The notes below the pieces were generated by a model that made no database searches, had not been told where the DNA came from, and worked only from the letters and a program-made list of their open reading frames with translations. Below, piece by piece: positions 55,034 through 64,000 of a stretch of DNA of 64,000 bases. The position numbers and the translations under genes are program-made. The DNA is from Wolfiporia cocos (lineage: Eukaryota; Basidiomycota; Agaricomycetes; Polyporales; Phaeolaceae). The stretch's first letter is position 1. The number at the start of each line of letters is the position of its first letter. The DNA lies in NCBI GenBank assembly GCA_029448655.1, contig JACCLO010000002.1, positions 2,666,001-2,730,000 on the forward strand, read 5' to 3'.

Positions 55034-55955
55034 TTCTGGGGTTTATAGGAAAATTGATATATTTGCGACAGACCTGGTGGGAGTCAAGAAGGGGAAGGGT
55101 ACGCTTCTAACTTGGGGCGCTGTAGTGCCCTCAAACGCGCGTCTGTCACGTGGACGTGTCTCATTTGCGCGTCGCGTCGCGTAGTGTTTTGTAAATCGTA
55201 GACTGCAGTGGCAGTTGATATTAGCGCCATTTTCTTTCTCGTCCATCTACTCCTCCAAAGCTACCCACGACAGTTTTTCTTCCCGCCAAACCTTACATCA
55301 GAGAGCAGCGAAGAAATCCACCCGCGCTTTCGCCCCAGTAACTTCAAATTACCATCAATCAATGATCGCAGTTCATTTCGTCCAGGCTGTAGCACAATAT
55401 GGTGGCCACATATCGCGGCTATATAGACTGGCGAGTTCATGACGCCGGAGGACCTCACGGGAACAGTAAACTCTACCAGTCCACATCATAGCCATGACTG
55501 ATATAGAGTCTACGATATCTTATGTTCACTAGCTTGTTCACTGCTCTTGACATCGAATAACATAACACCATGGCTTCCTCGATACTTGAGATTCACATCC
55601 GAAAGCCATGAGGAACAACCAAGCAGATGCCGGATGATAATATGGAACGAGCATATTGGGGCGGGAAATCGCGCGGGCCGGTTCAACATGGCCACAGGTC
55701 AGATGCTGCATATAGAAGGCTGCAGAGCGGCGATGAGGACAGCTTCCAAGACGTGAAAGTGGATCTAGAGAGAATGACAATCATCCGACCGGACGGGCTG
55801 CGTAGGAGGGGTCAGATGGTGGCATTCATCACAAAATACATGTTAAATCTCCTGCAATGAAAACAGATGAATGAGCTGGCTAATGGCTTTGCTTGTTAAG
55901 ACGTTAATCCACCGAGACACGCATGCCGCGCTTGCAGAGGACAGATTATGTGCAT
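55034..55955. other. no recognisable gene
   Basis: The RAD51 promoter side is at the left. Short frames near 55540-55860 show no family features and are not called. Confidence 0.4.
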
Positions 55956-56612
55956 TCAAAACCTGTAAACATGAGGAGCCACAACAGGCTTGCCTAGTGT
56001 CCGCTCAAACCATTCAACAGCCGCGAGGTCTAATACCACTCGTGGCCATTTCACCACATCGTACACCTTCAAATCCTGCACGGTAGACGCCTTCAGGTAC
56101 TCGATGTTGTCGCCTGCCCTCCTGAATCCTTCGGGAAGTTTTTCGTGTCCGGACACAAACAGCGTCTTCTTCCACCCGAGTTCTTCAATGCGATGCGCAA
56201 GCTCCTTGGTTTTCATCGAGGGCCAGTCGAGGTCCTCCACGACACCTAGCGCGTTCTCCTTCGCCCTGGCACTCAGGGCGACACGCATGCCCATTTGGAG
56301 GACCTTCCTGTTCAGCTTCGTGCTGAAGTCCCGCGGCTTGGGACCGAATGCGACACCTCCTCCCCGCAACATAGGGCTCTGCCCGTCACCGAGACGAGCT
56401 TTACCGGTTCCCTTTTGAGGTCGGATTTTCCGTCCCGAGCCGCGAACTTCACCGCGCGTCTTCGTCGAGGCGGTTCCTTGTCGGGTCGAGTCAAGGTAAT
56501 GGACAACGCAGAGGTGAAGGATGTCCCTGCGGATAGGATGAGCGAAGATGTAAGGATCGAGCTCCACGACCTTGTCGAGCTCTTCTTCTGAGCTCGGTCT
56601 GAGGGACGACAT
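55956..56612 (-). CDS. mitochondrial ribosomal protein uL4m
   Basis: A large-subunit mitoribosome protein of the uL4 family. The frame from ATG 56612 has 218 codons. It shows IFAHPIRRDILHLCVVHYLD, the glycine-rich loop ASTKTRGEVRGSGRKIRPQK, LGDGQSPMLRGGGVAFGPKP, MGMRVALSARAKENAL and VYDVVKWPRVVLDL. The start is uncertain. The called ATG gives no clear presequence, while an upstream frame (MLTMLRRLPPAHPPAHKRHR, near 56790) looks like a mitochondrial signal, but no intron was found that joins it in frame. An extra 5' exon is likely. Confidence 0.88.
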   Translation of the reverse strand: MSSLRPSSEEELDKVVELDPYIFAHPIRRDILHLCVVHYLDSTRQGTASTKTRGEVRGSGRKIRPQKGTGKARLGDGQSPMLRGGGVAFGPKPRDFSTKLNRKVLQMGMRVALSARAKENALGVVEDLDWPSMKTKELAHRIEELGWKKTLFVSGHEKLPEGFRRAGDNIEYLKASTVQDLKVYDVVKWPRVVLDLAAVEWFERTLGKPVVAPHVYRF

Positions 56613-57348
56613 GTTCAAGTATATGGGCTGGGCAAATGGAGAAGCTGAGCGTGTCTAAGATCAGCACAAAACCCTGAGGCAAAATGACTTTCACGCACCC
56701 CTGGATACTATAATTGGGGACTCCCTTGGAACCACCAGCGATGTCTCTTGTGTGCCGGAGGGTGCGCCGGAGGGAGTCGGCGCAACATCGTGAGCATGTG
56801 AGGCATTGAGCAGCTGAGGCTCGATTGTCACCGCCGTAGACAGCCTACGGCTGCCAAGCAGGGTCGCCTATGCACCAGAAGCAACTAAATAAATTTGCGG
56901 TTATCTCCAGCGTGTCTCCGACTGACCTGGCCCAGCGCACGCCTGATTGCAGACAGCATAAGAGGTCAGAGCATTATTGGGCGCCAATCTCGAGCAGGAA
57001 TGAAAGCGTGGGAAATTCCCCTAGGCCGGTGGCGGAACATGTCGAGTCTAGCGGGCCCATACAGCGTCCTCGTAAATCCCAGAAGACATTCGGAGGGGTA
57101 AGTCTCTTGCTTTCATGTGTCTGACATGCTTCCAGGAGGCCGTTGTGCTGCTCGTGTGCGAAATCTGCGAAGAAATCGCAGTCCTGGAGGCTGGATTCCC
57201 ACTCGCCGCATCCGGATGACGCTGGCTGCTACTGTCGTTTCTGTTCCTCTGGCTCGGTTACATACTGCAAGGATTTGTTCTGAATTATACACTCTGTGCA
57301 GCCCTCAAGTTGCCCGCGTCTCTCGACTAGCCCCTCCCCATTGGCAAA
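56613..57348. other. divergent promoter region of uL4m and uS9
   Basis: It probably includes an unresolved 5' exon of the uL4m gene near 56720-56800. The uS9 side has pyrimidine-rich tracts just before the start codon, as in many fungal ribosomal protein promoters. Confidence 0.4.
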
Positions 57349-57902
57349 ATGGCTTCGCAAGTTAAGGCTGTTCAGACTTTCGGCAAAAAGAAGGTACGTT
57401 CGAATTTTGTTCATGTCGAGTGTTCTCCTCAACCTGCATCATTTATGCTAGACCGCCATTGCGGTCGCGCACGCCAAGCAGGGCCGTGGTCTCATCCACA
57501 TTAACGGCTCGCCCATCAACCTCCTCCAGCCCGAGATTCTTCGCATGAAGGTCTACGAGGCGATCCTTGTTGTGGGTGAGGACTCGTTCAGTGGCATGGA
57601 TATTCGTGTCCGTGTCAAGAGTGGTGGACACACATCGCAGGTGTATGCCATCCGCCAGGCGATCGCGAAGGCGCTGGTTGCGTACTACGCCAAGTACGAG
57701 GATGCATACAGCGCAATGGAGCTGAAGAAGAAGCTTATCGCGTACGATCGTACTCTGCTCATCGCGGACCCACGGAGAATGGAGCCGAAGAAGTTTGGTG
57801 GAGGTGGTGCGCGTGCGCGCAGGCAGAAGTCGTGCGTATCTGTTATTCTGCACTTCAACCGTGTAAGGTGCTCATGGGGTTACCGTTCTCAGCTACCGTT
57901 AA
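57349..57902 (+). CDS. RPS16: 40S ribosomal protein uS9
   Basis: A small-subunit cytosolic ribosomal protein whose C-terminal tail reaches the decoding site. Exons 57349-57393, 57452-57831, 57893-57902; 144 aa. The start [20 protein letters not shown] needs the first intron spliced. The core has [40 protein letters not shown] and [17 protein letters not shown]. The last exon supplies just three residues so that the protein ends RRQKSYR, the invariant uS9 tail. Confidence 0.96.
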
Positions 57903-58350
57903 GCGATACTTCTGGGAGGTCGGGTGTCGTTTGCTTTGCTTTGGCGCTGTCATATTTCATCATTTCTCCATCTTTATGCCATGGCATTATGCAAATACTG
58001 CAACGACCTCTACAGTGTGAGCGCGTGGATCGAATATATTGAGCCTGACGCGATGCATGGTCTTGTTCGTTGAGCACGCAACCAACCAGCCCGCGATCGT
58101 GCGGCTATTGCCAAAATGTCGGGCGCAGTGTAGAGAGCGTGAAGTTTATCATGACCTGGGACCTGGGATCAGATTCGTTGAATAGATCATGTCAGGATTT
58201 TCGGTCGCGGGGCGCAGTAGACTCACGTGTGTCAAACTTAAACTCTGCTTTGAACTTGATCGCTTGCGAATTGTATTGGCGGAGAGATTGGTCGGAGCTG
58301 TTTTCTTTGATCTCTCGCACACGCGTGTCGGGGCTTTCTCAGAGATTGTC
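57903..58350. other. intergenic
   Basis: 3' flank of uS9 and promoter of the BRCT/Myb gene; no other feature is supported. Confidence 0.4.
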
Positions 58351-60932
58351 ATGGACTCTGGCTCCTCTCAGACGGCAGGCGCAGTATTTGTGGATTCAAC
58401 AGGCCGCCCTCTACAAGTGTTTGTGGAGACTTCAGAATTCGCCTACAGGCCGAAGCTTGTCCGCTCGCTGAGAGTACGTAGTGGTCAAACCGCTGTAACC
58501 TTGGGCTGACAAAGCCTGTAGAAAGGGGGTGCCGCAATTGCCCACTATCCCACCGACGCCGAAATCATTCTGGTGGATCTAGACACTGATGCTGGAAAAC
58601 AATGCATAAACGACTGGGTTGCTGAGGCTGATAAGGTGTTGTTAGACTGGCGTTGGGCTCGTGAGTCGATAGAGAGAGGCAAGGCTCTACTTGCGCCGGA
58701 CGGTTGGGGTGGCTTCCGGATCACTGAAGCCACGAAAAGCACCGCGTCAGGCAGCGCCGAAACAGAGCAGTCCGTATCTCATGGTTAAATGCGCTATGTG
58801 CTGACCTGACTTAGCGAAGAAGTCCTCTCCCAACTCCCCGACATACCCCTCCAGAAGCGGGCCTCTCCGACCAAACTACAACGCCGACCTTATCATCCTC
58901 CACATCCCGGTTTGCAGCATCGTCTACTGCTGCCTCGTCTCAAAGTGCAAGTGCTCCTCAGCCCAATGCCTTTGCCGTCCCTCTTCCACAAGCAGTTCCG
59001 AACCCATTCCAGCTTGCTCTACAGCCCAATAATGTCTTCGCGTTTCCACAAGGCTTCCCAGGCCAGCAGATGCAGAATCCCACACAGGCCGCCTGGGTCG
59101 CTATGATGATCGAGGCGATGCGCCAGCAGGGTGTCAACACAGGAGACTTACAGAACTTCCTGGCGCAGATGAACCAGGCGAGTATGCCCCAACGAGCGAC
59201 CTTCCCAACTGACCCATCGCAACTCGGACAATTCGTCAACCTGGTCATGCCCTTTGCCAATGCGCTTCAATCGGGCCAGCGCAACGACCTCGCCGCGAAC
59301 GACTTCATGAACGCTGCTTCGGCTAGCGTGTCTGCACCACAGACCCCCTTCCGGCATTCTGCTACCCCTGATGCGCATGGCAGCTCATCGAACACGCCGG
59401 CCCCATCACATCTGCCTCCATCCCTGAAGCGAAAGACATCACTATCTGATAACTCGTCTTCCATATCATCGAAGTCTAAAGGTAAAGGCCGCGCGACGTC
59501 ACCTCCAGAGTCGGACCGGCCATTGAAGTCGGCGCGGAAGAGCACCACTCCAGGGCAGTCTATACAACCCGTGTCTGCTGGGCCATCCGACCGTCGTCTC
59601 AGTGCACCTCATGAAGGGGATCTGTTCACAACTGAGGAAGGCAGACCACTTGTTTTCTGGGTCCAGATGGAGTGCAAAAAGCGGAGTGATTTGCTGCATA
59701 CAGTGAAGGTTAGTCCATGTAATTGCTTTAGACAGGCAAGCCGCTAAAAATGCTGAGTAGAAGAATGGCGGCAAGATCGTCGCTGAGATGCACGACGCCG
59801 ATATCGTGGTCCTTGCGCAGAACTCGAAGCCGTTTGAGCATTGGATGAAATTGGCCGATCAGTCCGAAAAGCCTGCCGTAAAAACCGCATTCATATACGA
59901 TTGTATCTCAGAGAACACCCTGCTCAGCTATGAGTCATATGGCTTCGAAGCGTACGTAGCGAGGCCCAAGCGCGGCCGACCGCCAATAAACCCTCGGAAG
60001 TCTCCCCAAAAGACCCCTAATAAAAGAAGCCCTCAGAAGGTGGGAACGCCCACCGCGGCGGTCAAACGAGTAGCGCAGTCGAATGGGAAGACGAAGGCGG
60101 GGCCTGCGCCGTCAGACGACGCGGCACAGAACGAGTCTGCCTCCGCTCATACAGCAACCTTCGGTCACCGCGAAAGGTCGCCTACGCCACCAAGTGGCGC
60201 ACCTGAAGCCTGGCAGAATGGAAAGAATCTCTATACTCAGTCCGACCGGGATTATTTCATGCGCTACGTCCCCGTACTGCTGAGCCGGGAGCCGACGATG
60301 TCGGCGATTGCCATCGCGGGGAAGATGTTCGACAAGGTACTTTATCTCGTTTATTTGATCATGAAGAGCGTAGAAACTGAGCTTCTTAACAGTTACCCCA
60401 TCACACGTTGGGTTCGTGGAGGTCGTGGACTGCACGGCAGAACGAGGCGATTGACAAGTTCAGGAGGAGGGCGTACATTACGCATCGGAAGGTCGAACGG
60501 GAGCTCGAGCGACGGACGCCGCAGACAGAGAGCGCGCGAGAGCACGCGTCTGCCCCTTCTACTTCGCCAGAGGAACAACATCTCGAGTCCGAGGAGGACA
60601 AAGCGCGGTTCAAGAGCGAGTTTAATAATATCACAGCTTTCCTTGCTGATGGCGCTGCGGATAACGTTACGGATGATGTCTTCTGGGCCTCGTTGGCCGA
60701 GAAGGTGAGACCTCACGGTCGCAATCCATATATTCACTAACGCGCTGTACAGTATCCATCACGGACAGTCGACGGGTGGAAAGAGTTCTGGACCAATCAC
60801 GGCCACCTTGTTGTCGAGGAAGTCTCGCGGATTAGAGGTTCGCAAGAAGACAGCACGCCTGGACAACAAAATAAAGCGGAAAACAAGGATGCTGTGACAG
60901 GTCCCTCAGCAATGATGACTGATTCGTCGTAG
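58351..60932 (+). CDS. Rap1-like BRCT and Myb domain protein
   Basis: Probably a telomere- or chromatin-associated protein of the Rap1/TERF2IP type. Exons 58351-58473, 58522-58783, 58855-59708, 59761-60336, 60393-60704, 60753-60932; 768 aa. There is an N-terminal BRCT-like domain (GAAIAHYPTDAEIILVDLDT). A long Gln/Ala/Pro-rich linker carries a basic Ser-rich patch (KRKTSLSDNSSSISSKSKGK). A second BRCT-like segment lies about residues 395-460 (GGKIVAEMHDADIVVLAQNS, TAFIYDCISENTLLSYESYG). An AT-hook-like KRGRPP follows. A Rap1-type Myb motif (YTQSDRDYFMRYVPVLLSRE, HHTLGSWRSWTARQ) and a second, shorter Myb-like unit (FWASLAEKYPSRTVDGWKEF) come last. Two Myb units recall yeast Rap1, but DNA binding is not shown. 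Confidence 0.78.
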
Positions 60933-61133
60933 TCTTGACACTATTATCGTCATTAATCCCCCATCCAAGCGCTATGAAGGTGCGCAGGGGCACTGTTTAT
61001 GAAGACCAAGCGCATCTTGCCGTAACTTACACTTTGGCATCTCTTGATACAAGCGATGTATTTCGCGACATGTTGGTACTGCAGAAACGATAACCGTTGA
61101 GCGAGTGCAGGTATAGTCTACAGCATTGCATAT

Positions 61134-61752
61134 CTATTCCGAAGCCGACGAATGCGCTGCATGCGTTGGCGGAGTGTGCTTGAAGAAACGTTGCCGCCTC
61201 TCTTCCTGCGACACGGGGGTCTGCAACGCCTTCCCGGCATAGTCAAAAGTGCCCATTACGGAGCCGAGCACAGCACACGATGCGATTGCCAGAGGCAACG
61301 ATCGCGCTAAGATATATTGGCCGTGAACAACTTGTGCGGTCAAATGCAAGAAACATGGCGTACATCGGATGCCAGCCAAGAATCCTGCGGCGCACGCTCC
61401 CGCAGCGCCATTCACCGCATCGTCCTTCTGTCGGTTGTTCGCTACTGCGGCTTCTGTGAACGCGAACGTCGCGCCCATCGCCGCTGGAAAACGCAGGGCG
61501 CGGTTGAGTCCCGAGAGCACCCGACGCCGCATACGATACGCAGAACGCACCGAAGAAACCAATCGTGCCTCCCGTCCGTGTGAGGACACCGGCGGCACCG
61601 CTGGAGTGGGAGCCGAGTGCATTTTGGATGGCACTGACGAAGGCACCGACACCGGCTGCCTGGAGGCCGACGGCGGAGGCGGCCTGGAGGGCCTGCTTGG
61701 GCTCGTACGATTCGGAGGCGGCGCTTGAGGCAGATGGGTCGTTCTCAGCCAT
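61134..61752 (-). CDS. complex I accessory subunit of the NDUFA11 / Tim17-22 family
   Basis: A small inner-membrane protein of mitochondria, related to NDUFA11 (B14.7; fungal 21.3-kDa subunit) and to the Tim17/22/23 family. Exons 61752-61551, 61483-61364, 61306-61134; 164 aa. It starts MAENDPSASSAASESYEPKQ. The first segment has ALQAASAVGLQAAGVGAFVS and AIQNALGSH. The join after TIGFF gives AAMGATFAFTEAAVANNRQK, then GAAGACAAGFLAGIRSRSLP and MGTFDYAGK. Four Gly/Ala-rich membrane segments are visible. Without splicing the protein would change frame in the second segment, so both introns are well supported. Confidence 0.88.
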
Positions 61753-62127
61753 GGATGGAGAGGTCAACCTGCAGAGCGGTGACTTGGCGGCGGAGGACGG
61801 TGCGGGCGACTAAGAGTTGTGTTGTCCCCGCCTGCTGCCGCTTTTGGACCATGCTCAAGCCGATCGCGATCGCGGGCGTGCCACACCTTGCCACACTCGT
61901 CGCAGAGGATTCATAGGACTGGGCAAGCAGAGCTCATTTTTCAACTTGTGCACAGACTCTCAATAGCCAAGCCATGAAGCAAATTCTAGTGAACCCTTGT
62001 GTGCGCCTCGGGCCTGAGATATTGCCCCCGACTTGGACTAGCAAACCTATATACTAGAAAGGTATCATCACTCGATGAACGTGTTAAAGCAGCTTCAAAT
62101 AGTTACCAGAGGTCTCTATCATCTACA
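61753..62127. other. divergent promoter region
   Basis: It lies between the complex I subunit gene (-) and the EED-like gene (+). No further feature is supported. Confidence 0.4.
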
Positions 62128-64000
62128 ATGGATACAGACGAAGATACCAGGATACCCCTCGCCTGGACACGGTCTTCGACCGACTCGAGCCCATTCATTC
62201 TCGCTAGGGTGCACAGAGTCCGTCTGCATCTGCTACTCGTGTTCTCTCTCGTCTCTCAAGGGTTTGTTAGCCCCAGGAACCGAACGCGCATCCCTTCCAC
62301 TGCACCGCCGTCTTTCCATGGAGCGAAGACTCCATAGCTGATCTCTGGGATGGCGCTGTCACCGACGAAGAGATCATCTCGCAGTGGCAGAGAACGGTGC
62401 GTAAACACAAGGGAGCCGTCGCAGTTGGTAGTACAGGGAAATCGTTTCTCTTTCCCAAATTGTGTGGAGGCAGGCCATACATGCTGAAACTTCCGGAGGC
62501 AAGTGTATAGCCGTGTAGAAAAGGCTCATCTTATGATTTGTCGGACGTTAGCCTTCATGGGAGGTCCACTGTGTGGCATGGGCATTAAGTTCAACTGCAC
62601 CAATCCAGCCGCTGCTCGTGGTGGCAGCATCCAGCATTCTGGTGATATTCGATGTCGAAACACGACAAATCGTGGGCCAACTTCGTGGACATGGCGGCGT
62701 GAGCACATGTACTTCTTCGCTGTATGCGTCCAGCTTACATATTCCAAGCCGATAACGTCTATAGCCGTCCACCCAGTCCATCCATACCTGCTGTGTACTA
62801 CTGCAAGAGACTTCACCACACGGATATACGACCTGACTCTCCGTCCCGCGCAAATGCCCAACAACCCCCACTGGCTGCCCAGCACACGTCGTAGCCTCGC
62901 TAGCCCAGCGTTCGGGCTGCAGTCGACCGAGTCTGAAGGGCAGGGAATCGGTCGTTGTGTTGCCGTGCTGGTGGGCGGACGCTCGGGAGGACATCGCGGG
63001 GCCGTGTTTGCTGCGGTACGTCCTGGATACCACATACCAAGAGGGCTGATACTGATCAACGCGTGGTAGGCATTCCATAGGACGGAGCCACTCATAGCGA
63101 CCGCTGGGGTGTGTATCATTCTGCGGGGTGTCATTTTCTCGCACTCACCGGCAGATTGCATAGATGGACCGCGCCGTGAAGATATGGCGCATCCCTCCAT
63201 ACGACGGCATCTCGATGGCACGCGAAGACAAGCCTTTCTTCAGCACCAACCTCATCCATAAAGCTCGGGTGCTCTCGATCGCATGGTCCGTATGATCAAC
63301 TGCAGCCGGAGTTGTGCTGACCCCGACGCAGGCTGAGCCACGACATTCTTATCTCGCATAGTGCGCCCGCATTGATGTACCGTGGCGATATGAAAGGATT
63401 TTACGAAGAAAGCGGCACAGGTGACATCGTCCCGCAGTGTCACTCGTCGTGTATACTGAGTGCGCACAGTGGCGGTGTGGCAGTGGCTGGCTTTCAACAG
63501 GTTCTTCCCGCCCGGCCGACCAGCGGGTGCACCGACCCCCAAGGTGATGCGAGGCTGCGTGACGGTGAGTGGCGCGCGCGCGACGACAGTAGACAGTACT
63601 CACGCTGACAGCCCACCAGGACTACACGCAAAGCGGTACGTCCGCCCTCACGCTCTCACCGCACAGCACCCACAACGCGCATGGCTTGCAGAGTTGTTCA
63701 AAGTGATCGCGGAGTACCACCTCCCGCCGGGCAACCCCAAGGCGGCGACGAGCATCTCGCCGCGGCAGGCGCACGACCCTCTGCTGCTCGTCCCCGCGGG
63801 CAGGGCCGTACGCGTGTTCAGCATCGCACGCTTCGCCGCGCGTGACCGCCCGCCGTTCCCGCCTGACGAGAACGCCGTCGTCGCCGCGCTTGCCACGCGA
63901 TTGCGCGACGCTAACCTCGGCAGCGATGACGATGACGACGGCGACCGCGAGGACGGCGAGTATGCGGCGCGCGGCAGCGAGAACCTGTACGGCGAGGACG
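62128..64000 (+). CDS. EED-like WD40 protein (Polycomb PRC2 type), 3' end outside the window
   Basis: Most like EED/ESC, the WD40 subunit of Polycomb repressive complex 2 that binds trimethylated histone H3. Exons: 62128-62208, 62277-62498, 62552-62698, 62749-63015, 63070-63108, 63164-63285, 63332-63420, 63470-63564, 63620-63635 (16 nt), 63692 onward. Key blocks are WEVHCVAWALSS, RQIVGQLRGHGG, PITSIAVHPVHPYLLCTTAR, DFTTRIYDLTL, HRTEPLIATAGMDRAVKIWR, REDKPFFSTNLIHKARVLSI and HDILISHSAPALM. The intron after exon 2 has a GC donor (GAG|GCAAGT). An acidic low-complexity stretch (SDDDDDGDREDG) begins near the window edge. Assignment to PRC2 is by family resemblance; another WD40 protein cannot be excluded. 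Confidence 0.78.

Overview
The window is nuclear DNA of a filamentous basidiomycete, most likely an agaricomycete (inference). Genes carry many short introns of about 48-80 bp with GT..AG ends and several micro-exons. The gene set (TAF5, Rad51, a fused HIS7, Pal1, a cytochrome b5-desaturase, a Rap1-like BRCT/Myb protein and an EED-type WD40 protein) fits that group. No prokaryotic, organellar or CRISPR features were seen.

Layout. Positions 1-23400 are a nest of transposable elements with no host gene. They hold a 22-bp minisatellite; a terminal-repeat retrotransposon in miniature (TRIM, 665-1787) whose 3' LTR carries a solo LTR of another family; tandem tRNA-like repeats of about 295 bp; a tRNA-derived SINE-like segment; and two Ty3/gypsy chromoviruses back to back. 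Element 1 (3136-11574, minus strand) is nearly intact: gag, then a pol with protease, dUTPase, RT, RNase H, integrase and chromodomain, then a third ORF. Element 2 (11575-17475, plus strand) is a decayed relative that has lost its 5' end. After these come a degenerate inverted-repeat element, a second solo LTR inside a gag-like relic, and two more minisatellites.

Positions 23544-64000 are gene-rich. In order: TAF5 (+), a 216-aa orphan (+), a decayed relative and a full-length member of a Ser/Thr-rich single-pass membrane protein family (-), a 926-aa orphan (-), a cytochrome b5-sphingolipid-type desaturase (+), ribosomal protein eL13 (-), a MetE/UROD-fold protein (+), Pal1 (+), a 619-bp MITE with an 8-bp target duplication, an endopolygalacturonase with 16 exons (+), HIS7 (-) and 3-phosphoglycerate dehydrogenase (+) sharing a promoter with a perfect Gcn4-type box, RAD51 (-), mitochondrial uL4 (-), uS9 (+), a Rap1-like BRCT/Myb protein (+), an NDUFA11-type complex I subunit (-), and the 5' part of an EED-like WD40 protein (+) that runs off the window.

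Most unusual are the chromoviruses. They encode a dUTPase inside pol and carry an 11-nt self-primer match of the Tf1 type. Both have a third ORF overlapping the chromodomain end that encodes a double zinc knuckle, with a second reading frame inside it that also looks conserved. Exon joins were worked out by eye from splice consensus, phase and family resemblance; summed exon lengths divide by three in the complete models.
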